Shown here piece by piece: positions 42,701 to 54,020 of a stretch of DNA of 64,000 bases; the first letter of the stretch is position 1, and the number at the start of each line of letters is the position of its first letter. A program made the translations under genes and the position numbers. Under the pieces are notes generated by a model. The model made no database searches. It was not told the DNA's origin and saw nothing but the letters and a program-made list of their open reading frames with translations. The DNA is from Metellina segmentata (taxonomy: Eukaryota; Arthropoda; Arachnida; Araneae; Tetragnathidae): the NCBI GenBank assembly GCA_947359465.1, contig OX375872.1, positions 131,291,453 to 131,355,452 of the forward strand. Direction: 5' to 3'.

Positions 42701-44450
42701 TAATCCTTAATTTTTATTTAAATCTACATAGTTCACAACTAATGACTCATTGGTACCTTCAGTCCTGTTTTGTTTAAGTGTTACCTTATATTGTGTCTTG
42801 AGCCACTCAAAATGTGTCACTACGGAAACAGGTGTCTGGAAGATTTCCTTGCCTTTCCTTTGATTATAAAGGTCAAGACACGACACTATTGAAATCGTAA
42901 AATATTTAACATCTGTCCCCAATAGCATCTTAAAAACCATTCTTAGTGTGAAAGGGGTGAGGCTCTCCTCTTGTCCCTTTCACACTGTTTCTGTTTTCAA
43001 TCCACTAAGACGTTCTCAAGCAACAATGACTCATTGTATATGTAGATTAAGATATTCCATAAGACAGACTCCAACTAAAAAAAAAAGGTTTACAATAACT
43101 TTAAAAAAATAAGTTGTTTAGGGTTTTATAGTGCAAGACCTAGGAACAGACTAGCTGTGCCTTACAATAAGATTTAGAAAATGTAAAATGCAAAACATGA
43201 CATGTAACAGCAGTATATATTTTGAGCTAGTAACATTAGTTACATCTCAACCAGACTCAATGGCACATTCAGTACTGTTTTGTTTAAGTGTGTTATTTTG
43301 TTTTGTCTTGTATCACTCAAGATGTGTCATTGCTAATGCAGAAGGTACCTGTAAAGTTTCCTGCTTTTCCTTCCGTTATGAAGATCTGGACACAATGACT
43401 ACACTACTTAAAACCCAAATTATTTAATTACACACAAATGTTGATTACAGTTTTTGCATTGTCCATAATAGTGACATGGGGACTATTTGAAGAATCTCCT
43501 CTCAATCAACCCAAGCTCTTAATTTTCTTGGATTTTTCCATGCCAAGAAGACAGCCAAAAGACTGGAACAAATTTGATTCATGAAAATTCTGCGACACGA
43601 ATTTGACATTTCTCCCAATGGCTTGTGTACGAAGTCGGCTACTCTCCATCTTTCACAGGACACATTTCTTTCACTTCCTATATCTAGTAAAATACTAAGA
43701 GTTAGTGACAGTAAATTGCAATATATGACAAGCTACAGCAGCATATATATTTTTGAGCTAGTGACATTAGTTACAACTGTCAGACTCAATGGTGCCTTCA
43801 GACCTGTTTTGTTTAAGTGTGTCATATTGTATTGTATTGTATCTTGTATCACTGCTTCAGCAGAAGGTTTCCTGCTTTTCCTTCGATTTTGGAAAGGACA
43901 GCGATTATCATTTAAAACTAATAACAGGCAAAAGACAGACACAAATTTGATTCAAAATTGTGTGACATTATTTTTCCCCAGAGTCAAAATGTGACTTGTA
44001 TATGAAGTCACTCCTCAAATTACAACTCTATATTTTTAATGGAAGACATTTCTTCCACTTCCTATATCTACTGTTTCATAATGAAACCTAATGTGTTTGC
44101 AATGGAAAGGGTAACATGGATTCTTGAAACCCTGGAAACCATTGCCCTCTAATTAAGATTCCCTTGGCTTAAAGAAAACCCTCAGGCACCCTTGAGTTCA
44201 TCACAATCACTCTGATAGTTGTCACTAGTTTGGCAGCCAACCAGTGAACAAAATCGTAGCTGTGAAAACAGATGAATCTACATGAATAGTAATATACTAA
44301 CAGAGTTAGGGATAGTAAATTGCAACACATGACACGCTACAGCTGTGTATATATTTTTAAGCTTGTGACATAGTTACAGCTCTGTAAGACTCAATGGTGC
44401 CTTCAGTCCATTTTGTTTAAGTATGCCACATAATATCAATAATTCTTTAG
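42700..44450. repeat. Degenerate tandem array, ~0.5-0.6 kb period, four units
   Basis: TTCAGTCCTGTTTTGTTTAAGTG-like phrases occur near 42757, 43278, 43797 and 44403. They are preceded by CTAGT(A/G)ACATTAGTTACA and followed by 'TATTGTATTG(T)..ATCACT'. Open frames here share no known motif. Confidence 0.65.
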
Positions 44451-44599
44451 TCTTAAAACAGTTTTCAAATAATTTTTTAAAGGTATAAATATTTTCCTTA
44501 ATTTCTTAAATGTGTCATGATGAATGCTCATCAGGAATTTCTTTTCTGAGAAATCAAATATTTCCAAAAGCACAGAAACTTTGTGACAGTCCTTGTGTG

Positions 44600-44690
44600 A
44601 TGTCACGGCTCCTATGCTTGTGGCGTGCTATGCGTCTTGTGTATAAAAGCCTGCATTGACAGCATACGGAGGAAGTCGACCACTATAGGT
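44600..44690 (+). promoter_or_regulatory. Possible TATA promoter with adjacent splice donor
   Basis: A GTGATGTCAC palindrome-like site (about 44596-44606), TATAAAAG at 44642-44649 and a GC-richer leader are followed by AG|GTATGT at 44687-44694. This could be a very short first exon. No downstream coding exon is identified. Confidence 0.3.
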
Positions 44691-44704
44691 ATGTGAAATC
44701 AACT

Positions 44705-44840
44705 ATATTGGCCAATACATATATAAATATATACATATATATATACACATATATACATATACATACGTACGTACCTATGTACCCCCCCACACACACACGT
44801 ACGTACATACATATACATATATATATATATATAAACCATA
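44705..44840. repeat. TA/TACA microsatellite
   Basis: Mixed (TA)n, (ACAT)n and (ACGT)n with a (CA)5 run. Confidence 0.9.
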
Positions 44841-45327
44841 GAACTTAACATTGCCAGTGAAATTATGAATATTAAGTGTATTCTAGAAAGTTTAGGTTGT
44901 TTCAAATTAATCATTGCAAATTCTGTTGGTGCAAACAGAACAGAACTTTACTGTCCAGATCCCAAATCTCTCTCACTATAATCTATTTGAGGATCTAATT
45001 TTACCATCTTAATTACCATCAACAAATTTTCCAAATCCTAATCCTTTGGTTATGACACAATTTCCAGCAAGATAATTTAGATTTTTTTGCGTCATAAATA
45101 AAAAATAAAATATAGAAGACAACAAATCATGAATTTTTAAAACAATAAAAAAGAACCCTATTAGCACATTGAGAAAACAACAAAAGATACCCTCTCTAAT
45201 ATGCATCTTGGCATACTTCCTCACTTGTATAACTCAGTCATTCTTTTGAATCAGTTACCAGACAAATGTCTTCAAATCTAAAGATTGATAAATTGGCCAA
45301 AATAGCTGCCAAAAGTCATCAAAAACA

Positions 45328-45328
<1 letters not shown>

Positions 45329-45370
<42 letters not shown>
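45329..45370. repeat. (TA)n microsatellite
   Basis: About 21 uninterrupted TA dinucleotides, directly before the sequence TGTAGAAACC that starts the nested block. Confidence 0.95.
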
Positions 45371-45374
<4 letters not shown>

Positions 45375-45824
45375 GAAACCGAATCTTTTCGCCTCCCCGT
45401 CTACTCTACCGAAAGGAGAAAGGAACTATTTCATCCAGGAGACGGATCACCAAGAACGCTTAGGGGAAAAGGCTTGATCCTGCCCGCAGCGGAGGGTCTT
45501 CAGTTTTTTCTGTGACCGGAGGCATACTCGGAAACCCTCACGCTTTCAGCACCTCTTGGCGAGTTGGCGATAGAAAGAGCTTTGAGAACCGAAGACTGGG
45601 GAAATTGGCAATCCTTCTCAATTTCTCAAGCAACCCTACTACGTTGTAAAAAAACGACCATCTCACGGGTGTAAGAATCATAGCAATTGCGCATGCGTCA
45701 ATTTATTCCGGTCCGGACTTCTGTTACAACCCTTTCTTTACGAGTGGTTTGTTTGGCGACGACGAGGATATTTTCACCCCGCGCCAAACCAAGCATCTGT
45801 CCGCTGTCGTTGACATTCTCGAAT

Positions 45825-45870
45825 GGATGAACAGTATAAATAGAAGCGTCTCAATCCTATGATAGTACTT
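45825..45870 (+). promoter_or_regulatory. TATA box inside the 1.53-kb element
   Basis: CAGTATAAATAGAAGCG at about 45832-45848, in a GC-richer stretch downstream of the left TIR. It is a plausible promoter for a transcript toward the finger fragment at 46684. Confidence 0.35.
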
Positions 45871-46150
45871 TACGCAAGTCCAATTTGTTTGGCTAGTTTC
45901 ACGGGCTTGGCTTCACTTGGATATCTCGCCAATCTGATTGTTGCAGTAACCATTTGATTTTGAATATGCGCGTTGTTTCGTAGAAATACAATACATACAC
46001 AAGCGCCTCAGCGTACAGCGTAAGTGTCCGACAAGTTGACTCTGATTTGCTCCTCATTTTCATATATATGTTGTATGGTTGTTGTTAGTAGTATTTCTTG
46101 CAAACTTATATTAAAGGGTACTTATACTTTAAAGAGCTTCTTTTCGTGAA

Positions 46151-46248
46151 GCAACGATGGCCTAACGGCTAAAGTCACCCACATTCAGATTAGCGTCGGC
46201 AGCGGAGGATGACAAACCCAGTTCGAACCCAGCTGGCGGAAAACTTTT
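46151..46248 (+). repeat. tRNA-like sequence (tRNA-derived remnant)
   Basis: Box A TGGCCTAACGG (46158-46168) and box B AGTTCGAACCC (46220-46230), then TTTTT at about 46241-46245. The 51-bp spacing would suit a tRNA with a long variable arm, but the arms do not pair well. It is more likely a SINE head than a functional tRNA. Confidence 0.45.
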
Positions 46249-46683
46249 TAGATCCTCAAAATTATTTTTAAAAAATTCAAATTTAATTCCTTTTCATTCT
46301 AATTTACTTTTCCCAATTTTTAATACCCTTTTTATATTTTTCCAAGCTTCCGTTGATTTTACATAAATAATCTAAGAACCACTCCTGAACTCACTACCAA
46401 CTGATATTTTTCCGCCCCTCTGCCGTCCCCTTTGCTTTAGGATGATTGTGTCGTATCCACCGCTGGCTTAGGACCATTCTGATGTAACAAAAAGCATACA
46501 TAAAACACTAACTTATATAATTATTAACTTATATAATAAAAGGATACAATTTTCGGCTCCCACCTCTACCCACCCATAGCCATGGGTCTGAAAAGAAAAG
46601 AAGAAAGCACAAAGGAAGTGATAAATCGCCAACAGAAGAATTCTCATGACTACTGCACATTGTGACTAATGTCAGCAATAAAA

Positions 46684-46827
46684 GAAAATTTAACATAAAC
46701 TGCCTTGCAGTATCGTGTGAACAAACATTTTCAACACGAACAAAGCTGAGGGAACATGTGACGAGTGCTCATAATGTAGTATTGGATGTAGAGCAAATGG
46801 ATATAGAGCACAATTACAAGTTATAAA
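46684..46827 (+). pseudogene. C2H2 zinc-finger fragment in the TIR element
   Basis: The frame reads KFNINCLAVSCEQTFSTRTK and then LREHVTSAHN, giving CX4CX12HX4H with F and L at the expected finger positions. It ends at TAA about 27 residues later. Upstream the frame is not continuous; an ATG-led segment at 46581-46665 could be an earlier exon in another frame. It could be a DNA-binding remnant of the element's own protein or a captured host exon. Confidence 0.4.
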
Positions 46828-47193
46828 ATAATTTATTTTTCAGAAACTCATAATGTGTGTGTTTGACATTTAAATAAACTTTTAAATTATGAACTTACAC
46901 AAATTAACTTTTTTCGTAGAAAGATAGTATAGAATAGATAGTATTTAATACTTATTTACTGATCGTAAATAAGCCTTACTTATACTAAACTATAAAAATA
47001 GGATTCTAAACTGGCCGTGCTTATTACTTTAACATCGAGACAGCAAACTCAAAAAATCCTCGTATTGTAAGCGATAAATTGCCAAATTTGGCATACCTTT
47101 CCCCAGAACCAAACATGGAGTTAAAAATTTCCAACTCCATACGCATGCGCAATTGCTATGATTCTTACACCCGTGAGATGGTCGTGTAAAAAA

Positions 47194-47925
47194 GATCGCC
47201 ATTTTTTTTATCGCTGAGTGCTATGATTTTCCGTATGATTTTTTTTTGTGGATATTCTAAATATATGTTGACATTCAATATTGTAATGTGTAGATTTTTT
47301 TTTTGTAATTCGTTAACTGTCTGTATTGTAACTACTTTGAAGAATTGGTTGATGCAAGAAGCAGGCGGCAAAAACGTACCCCCATGTAAACAAATTATAT
47401 ATGTTTACAATTATTTGAAATTTAGTCAACAATTGCCTTTTGTTATGATTTTTACAATATAAAATGATCACTGACTCTAAAACTCGTCAAATAGAAAGAA
47501 TTGATGAGAATGTATTTGTTTTTTGTGGAACTTATTCGTCCTTATAACCTACACAGTGTTTGTATTTTCATAATATAGTTTCTTATGAATCAAATCTCTT
47601 GTTTGATCGTCTACCTGATATAATCTCACCACTGTTTGTTGAGACAACTAGTAGTAAATATAAACTTAGTAAAAGCAGTTATCAATAATAAGTATTAAGA
47701 TTTAAGCAAAGTAATTTTTTGTAAACAAATACACTTCTCGATTTGTTTCACTCATTTGAGCTCAAGATAACAACAAAATTTAAATTGAAAAAATATTCCA
47801 TTTTGACTGTTTTCAATAGCTTTCTTTAAACAAAGTTTTTCTATCTCATATCCTATAATTATAGCACTTGCATTTGGGCTGCTATGGAGGCAGAATTTTT
47901 TTACACGCATTACCATTTTAAGCCT
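47194..47925. other. Non-coding DNA inside the 10-kb unit
   Basis: No domain recognised; the short open frames are AT-driven. Confidence 0.45.
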
Positions 47926-48070
47926 TAACAGTCATTAGTCACCTCTCACATAACAACAGTACTATGTCTCTGTGGTCGTAAGTCACCTCTCACGTGACGA
48001 CAACAGTGCTTTGTCTCTGAAGTCGTGTCTCACCTAACAACATTACTTTGTCGCTGCAGTCAATATGTCA
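47925..48070. repeat. ~50-bp tandem repeat, three copies
   Basis: GTCACCTCTCAC..AACA(A)CAGT and TTTGTCTCTG phrases repeat near 47939, 47990 and 48030. Confidence 0.75.
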
Positions 48071-48119
48071 CATGGGTGGTGATAAGACTGATCCTGTCAA
48101 AATTCGCTGTCTGTGAAAT

Positions 48120-48535
48120 GTGGGCACAATTGCCTTGTCAATTAAAATTCTCAAGATCCTTATGAAGTTGTGGGAACTACGATGGAGTAGAGATACAATA
48201 TGTAGAAGAATGCACAAGTTTTTTCCCACTCCAGATGTTAGTCAATACGTGTACCACCCCATAAAATCCCAGCTACTCGCAGGCCATAATTGCTTTCCGG
48301 AATACTTTTTTTTCTTCAGAAACCAAGTTTCTGATCTGTGTCAGTGTGCAGAGATTGGCGACTCACCATTACATCTTCCACTGTAAAATCATGGAACACC
48401 TTAGGGGTGATCTCCTTTTCCTAAAAGAGGCTACCAAAACTTACTCGCAACACCCTCAGTGTCACCAGGCCCTCCTGGCCTTGGACAGATTTGTGACTGC
48501 CAAACTTATGCCTCGTTTACCCTAACTCTTCAAAC
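48120..48535 (+). pseudogene. Non-LTR retrotransposon C-terminal remnant
   Basis: The frame (48120-48386, continuing with shifts) contains LLAGHNCFPEYFF and, further on, LCQCAEIGDSPLHLP. This matches the 'GHG.F..YL....L.....C.CG..GD..H' pattern that closes jockey/R1-type ORF2 proteins after the RNase H domain. Nothing upstream of it is preserved here. Confidence 0.6.
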
Positions 48536-48607
48536 ATCCCATTCTTCACAGCATAGGTAAGTTGGTAGGTATTTTGAGTAGTAGTGTGATGAACCGTTTA
48601 CTGTTCA

Positions 48608-49742
48608 TGGTTTTCACGCCTTTGTCCAAAAAAAATTCAAGGACTTTTCAGAACCAAAAATATTTTTTTCAAGGACCTAAAGTTTTTTATAGCGACCTAA
48701 AACAAAGCACGTGCAAAAATTGTCAATTTAAAAAAATGTGAAAAATATTTATTAAAAAAAAACATTTTTTAATTCCTTTTTAAACTACTGACAGTCAAAG
48801 AAAAGAGGAAAGGTTGTCATCAATTTTGGTTATAGTTTGGATTTTCTTTTATCACAGAACCTGTGAACTTTTTTGCAAAGTGGGCTTCACGTCTCAATGC
48901 TAACTATCAGGCTATTTGCACACATATCAATTTCGGTCGTGAGGTAAAATATCGTACGATAAATTCTTTGGTGGCACGAAGAAGAGTATGGGAGCTTGCA
49001 CATGGTTCGATCGACACAATCTCCGTTTTCATTTTGCTCTCGCCCACGGCCACTATAGCAGATGGCTGTCGTGGTTTATTTTGTTTGAGAAACAAAACAA
49101 ATCCAAAGTTTTGACTGCAGTGTCAAAAGTTGTTCTCTGGTCACAATCGTTAAAGATAGTAAAAATTTCAACGGATTTGAAATCTGTAGAAAATTTTACA
49201 AGAATACCTTAAATGTGCTTTTCTGTAAATAAATAATTTTTCAATTGCAACTTTTATATTTTCTCAATACGAATTCGGCGTTTTACGAAAACGGATAATG
49301 CAGTGTCCTAAACTGTTAAGTTTTCATTCTTGAACGTACAACTTGACAGTTACCCCCTTCAAAAACCTTAATATTTTCTTTGTATTTCTTCATCAATCCC
49401 TGAGACAATTTTAAGAAATGTTCAAAGAGGCGGAACTCTTTCATGTTTGAATGCAAAAAAGCGATGGGATGACGCGTCAATGAAACATGGTGTATGACCT
49501 TGTGTGTTCATGTATACATCACCCATTATGGTTGTTCATATATATAAAACGTGGTGTCAAAACACGTAACACTTCAGAATGACGCTCAAATTGCGCACCT
49601 GCCGTGAAGGAAACTAGTTTGGACACAAATTCCAACGCAATTATGTACTAGTCCAAAAAAAAAGCAAGGACTTTTTACCAAGTTTCGTAATTTTCAAGGG
49701 CCCCTAGTTAGGAAAACAAAATTCAAGGACCGTGGGAACCCT
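48608..49742. mobile_element. hAT-like element, TIR CAGGGTTCCCACGG
   Basis: The right end, read inward on the minus strand, is CAGGGTTCCCACGGTCCTTG. The left is a diverged CATGGTTTTCACGCCTTTGT. Subterminal CAAGGAC repeats occur at both sides. No transposase frame; 49169-49275 matches the start of the window. A CTGTT match at both flanks is the remnant of a possible target duplication. Confidence 0.6.
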
Positions 49743-49799
49743 GCTGTTGGCTTGAGAAAGTCTTTGCTAGAGGCCCGCAAAGTAACGCGATGTATACTG

Positions 49800-49984
49800 T
49801 GCGGTTTCGGATGCAACAACGACAGCTAAACATCAATGTTTATAATACATCGATGTTCTTAAAATTCAGTGTATTTAAACTTTTTTACCCCATTTCATAA
49901 CACTGGTTTAGCAACTAGTGATGCTACATCGGCTTCAATACATTAATGTTTTGAAAATATCGACATTGATGTCGCATCCCTACT
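49800..49984. mobile_element. Small hAT-like MITE remnant
   Basis: Ends ..GACATTGATGTCGCATCCCT and a diverged inverted left copy (TTCGGATGCAACAACGACA), with CATCGATGTT motifs inside. Confidence 0.4.
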
Positions 49985-50061
49985 TTTCAGACCCTTGGCC
50001 CCACTTTGGTCTAAAAGTAAGTTCAATTTGGCGATTATGAAAATTATGCTACTTGGTTATT

Positions 50062-50290
50062 TTTATAACCCCAAAGGGAAAAATTAAGACACAATATAAT
50101 TTTGAATCATTTTTAAATAACGAGGCAACACCCAAGCTGGCACTCCAAACTTACACACCACGCTAATGTAAGAACACAATATATTTAACATGCACCAGCC
50201 CCCTTTCTACACGACGGTCTTTGGCAGGATTCGAACTCCCAACCCTCCGGTTGCTAGTCCATTACTCTTCCAACCATGGCACCTGTTATA
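50062..50290 (-). mobile_element. SINE family A
   Basis: On the minus strand the head reads CCATGGTTGGAAGAG (box A area), GACTAGCAACC (AGC anticodon-like loop) and GAGTTCGAATCC (box B). Body pieces ACACGACGGTCTTTGG and CATGCACCAGCCCCC follow. One of the best-kept heads. Confidence 0.82.
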
Positions 50291-50582
50291 GTTGTAGTTT
50301 TTTAGTTCATCAGATGTCAGTTTCGTATGCCAAAAAATACATAACCTATGATTAAATATATAATTTTTCACTGCTATGAGGCAAGATATATATAATTTTT
50401 CTTATTATGAACAGTAGAAAAGTAATATTTGTTTTATAATAAAATTACAATATTAATCTGAGCAATATTATTCGTTTAATTACTAAGTGTGCAACAATTT
50501 ATTCACAAGACCTTTTAGGAGTTATAACATGCTACTGATTAGTCTAAAACCAACATTTTGATGAAATGTGGTATATCTAATG

Positions 50583-50816
50583 GTATTTTTATTTAACGTC
50601 TCTCTCCCCACTGGAGCAACACAATGGGCTATTTGTGACGATCCTGGATCAACCCCAAAGGGAAAGATTAAGACAACATAATTTTGAATCATGGTCATAT
50701 AGCGAGGCAACACAACAGATTTAACATGCACCAGCCCCCTTCTACATGACGGTCTTTGGCTGGATTCGAACTTCCAACCCTCTGGTTGCTCTTAAAACCA
50801 CGGCACCTGTTATATT
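50583..50816 (-). mobile_element. SINE family A
   Basis: Runs from TGGTATTTTTATTTAACGTC through CACTGGAGCAACACAATGGG and CATGACGGTCTTTGGCTGGA to the head ending CACGGCACC. Box B GAAGTTCGAATCC is on the minus strand. Confidence 0.82.
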
Positions 50817-52165
50817 AGCATGATGCTGATTTAATTAATTTTTCAAAAGGTCTATTCAAAAATTATTTTATCTAAAATTTTCATGTCCTGATCAGGACAG
50901 ATGTTGAGTGAGTTAAATATATGGAGATAGCATGAGCACATTTTTATAAGTTTCACAGAAGCCTACTTTGAACAAGTTTAGCTGACTCGTGGTTCTAGAT
51001 AAGCTTTGAATGCAAATCGGACTAAAGCCAATATTGCTAAAGTTGCAAGAATCAGAATATATAGCTACAGAAAATATTTACCAACCAAAATATTGGTTTA
51101 CAATTTCTTCAGTTGTTATGCAGGATGTTTACATAGGACATCATTTTGTTTTGGAATAACTTTTAAATAAAACATTTCTAATTTCATTGTGCACTCAATG
51201 ATCGACATTATTCATTGAATTTAATATCAGTCAAATGACTGCCAGCACTGCATATTTAGTCTTCCATCCACATGATTTCTTAAGACCATTTTGCTCTACA
51301 GCTTTTGATTGTCATTTATTTAGGAAGCTGATCTAGGTTAGTGAGTGTGAATCTCAGCACATTTTAGCAAAATATTTAATCAAAATGAATTCTCTATGAT
51401 GGAGACTTCTAGAAAATTGTAAAATTACTTTGGGTTACATCGTGTGCCTTCAAAACAAATATGTGTAAAAAAAATTTCAAAACACTGTTCTCTGCAAGAT
51501 ACGAAAAAGTCTGACCGACTTCTTACAGAAAGTTCCCAAGAAAACATTGATACTGTATGATATATAGTGTTATTGAAAAACAAGGGACCTCTGTTGACAT
51601 TACACACAAGTAGGCTTTCTCCAAACACAATATGGGAAAAATTTGGATTTTCATCGAAGCTCTAAATGTTATTATGCATGCAATTCTCTTGGTCCATATT
51701 ATATTCCACATATAAGTATAATTATTTCAGTTCTAAAGTTCAATTTAAATTACATTCCAAAACAGTTCAATCCAGAAAAAAATTACTAGGTTAACAATAC
51801 TTGCGTGTACCAGACAACATTGACAATCTTGAATAATTATGAAAATCAGAACAAAATATAAATCTTTTAGTACAAATTGTAAGCAACATTTAATGTATTC
51901 AGAATGATTTATTGAGACTGATTCTGACATTGCAAGATATTTTTGTAAACAAACACATGAAGGTAAACAAAAAGAAGTGTTTCAGTTACAGTGAATATAT
52001 GTACTTCAATTCATTATAGAAGGTATTTTTTAATTAATGTCTTACAAGAAAAACAAATGGTACATAAAAACTTTTATTTTCATTTCAATACACAATAAAC
52101 TTTAAATATCAAGTAATTTAGTCATACATTACAAAAATTCATTTTTCTGTAAATGAAAATGAAAT
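50817..52165. other. Non-coding AT-rich DNA inside the 10-kb unit
   Basis: No gene or repeat recognised. Confidence 0.45.
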
Positions 52166-52773
52166 AATGGGTGAGCCGGAGAACTTAGGCCGAAGGCCTT
52201 CTATCTCCCTCAGAAAGTAGTTGGGAACTGAGCAGGTTTTGAAGTTCACTGAAATATGTAAGGTAGAGTGAGTGCAGTTGGTTGTCCAATGAAAACAGGT
52301 GGCTTAGAAATTGGGCAGATCAAGGACGAGTCCAATTGGAACAGTACATAAGATGACAAAGAAGGCTTAAGAATTATTAAATTAAAGAAAAAATAAAAGC
52401 AGGAGATTTAAATAGTAAGAACATTAAGGATTAAGAATGACTCTGGGTCTTTTATTATATTCGGGTTGACGAGGGTCATATCTGGGATACACTGGATGGC
52501 AGGGTTATCAATTAATTCAAGATTAGCATAAAAATTAGTAGCAAGTTTACTGAAGTAAGTTTTAAGTTCGGTAATTTCAAGATCTTCGCAAATTTTAGCG
52601 TTTCGGTAGTACCAGGGGTAACCACTGATAATACGTAGAGTAGAATTTTGAAGAGATTCAAGTTTTCGCTGCGTATCCGAATTTTCTGTAAATATAATTA
52701 ACCATACAAGACTCAAAAAGAAACTTTTTGCATGAAAATTTAACTTATGACCATTAAGTGTAGAATTATTCAA
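52165..52773 (-). mobile_element. Jockey-like LINE 3' end, truncated
   Basis: The minus-strand frame 52773-52408 ends a non-LTR ORF2. The phrase LQNSTLRIISGYPWYYRNAK and later LEITELKTYF matches the conserved C-terminal 'R.I..APWY.RN..I..DL.I' block. The 3' UTR follows, with a GGCCTTCGGCC hairpin (52190-52200) and an ATTTCATTTTCATTTA tail near 52150-52168. Truncated upstream. Confidence 0.8.
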
Positions 52774-53089
52774 ATTTAAGTATTTCCAATCTTAAATTTT
52801 TTTTTTTTATCTTGAAACTTTTTTTTTTATAGAGAAAATGTTTATTTTTGTAAAAAATTGGGTAATTTAAAAAATTACTTAACATTTTGGCAATAACTGC
52901 TATCACAAAAACACCTGCTTCAAGAAATAAAAACAAAACCACATAGAAACACATTTTGATAATAGAAATTACAAAAACATAAATACAAGTAAGGGATAGT
53001 TAAAAATCTGAAGGATGAGGAACCTGAAAATATAAAGTGTGCACATCAGTACAATACAAATGAGATCACAAACTCACCTTTTCGAGTCA

Positions 53090-53510
53090 ACACTAATGTA
53101 CACCTAATTCTGTTTGGACGAGCATGAGTATCATCTTGTGCGAATGTTTCAACAGTTTTACGAACAAATTCAGTTATTAATTGTTGTGTTTTGGTTAGGC
53201 CATTATATAATTATCTGTAAGAGGCTACCAAGAACTTCAGTTCACGTTGAAATTTCCTAGTGCGTTTTTCATTAGGGTCATGTTTGACAAAATGATTACC
53301 CAATTTTCAGGTCAGTTCCAGACATTCTTTTACTAAACCTGCATTTAGAACAAGATCCTATTGTTCATTATCACTACATTCTGTGGGATTAGGAGTCTCA
53401 AAGCCAACCTCTTCTAATAATTCATCTTTGCTTACGGCTTTCTCGAATGATTCATGAATATCTTCAAATGATAGATCACTGAATCCTCCAGTTGCGTGTC
53501 ATTGTAATGA
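53090..53510 (-). pseudogene. Probable Tigger/pogo-like transposase tail
   Basis: On the minus strand, allowing stops, the order is GGFSDLSFEDIHESFEKAV, then EEVGFETPNPTECSDNE, then FVKHDPNEKRTRKFQREL, then TKTQQLITEFVRK. Acidic then 'HDP....R..KF.R' stretches resemble the C-terminal tails of Tigger-type DDE proteins. The N-terminal and catalytic domains are not seen. Confidence 0.4.
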
Positions 53511-53939
53511 TGTTGGGAATACAGTCGTGTTAGTTACCAAATACAATTAGAAAATTGTAGATACATACATTGGTAAATGAAAACATGTATTCCAAAACGC
53601 ATACACTACATGTTATGCAATCTATTTGTGGGTGCAATATAACTGACTAACCACTGCATTGTCCATGATAGTTCTTTTCATGGGGTCAAGTGTGACCACT
53701 GCTTGCTAACCCCCAGTAATTGCTACGAATACCCATGTAGTTTAACAGATACTACTATGCCACAAATAGAAGAAAAAAAAATTTCGTAAAATTTGGGCAA
53801 ATAAATTCAAACTGACTGGAGTAAATAGAGAATGAAATATTTATTTTGAATCTGAGTAAAAAAAAAAGTTTGTGCAAAAACAGAATTAGGTGTGCGTATA
53901 CAAACAGGAAATGTTCGACGCAAAAAAATCAATACGCTC

Positions 53940-54020
53940 AGGGTAGTCACATGAATTGAACCTATGTCATCTACAGCTTGCAAGCTATTAACAATGAGAA
54001 ACCCACTGAACCACCAGCAA
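53940..54020 (-). repeat. tRNA-like SINE head
   Basis: On the minus strand: box A TGGTTCAGTGGG (54013-54002) and box B GGTTCAATTC (53962-53953), correctly spaced. Differs from the family A and B heads. Confidence 0.55.

Larger units (their letters stand above)
45654..47185. mobile_element. 1.53-kb TIR element with 8-bp target duplication
   Basis: Exact 45-bp inverted repeats (45654-45698 and 47141-47185) start ACGACCATCTCACGGGTGTA. GTAAAAAA lies outside both (45646-45653 and 47186-47193). The interior has a TATA box (45834), a tRNA-like piece and a C2H2 finger fragment. The 8-bp duplication fits hAT and a few other groups, but the terminus is not the usual CAG. Confidence 0.85.

Noticed and set aside
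43581..43994. 137-codon open frame
   Set aside because: It lies in the 0.5-kb tandem array; the frame is not kept in the other units and no domain is visible.
45371..45521. Small nuclear RNA or rRNA-like GC-rich segment
   Set aside because: No match to conserved snRNA or rRNA motifs I know; continuity with 55704-55940 suggests an LTR-like repeat instead.
46151..46248. Possible long-arm tRNA gene
   Set aside because: T and acceptor arms do not form proper stems; treated as a tRNA-derived remnant.
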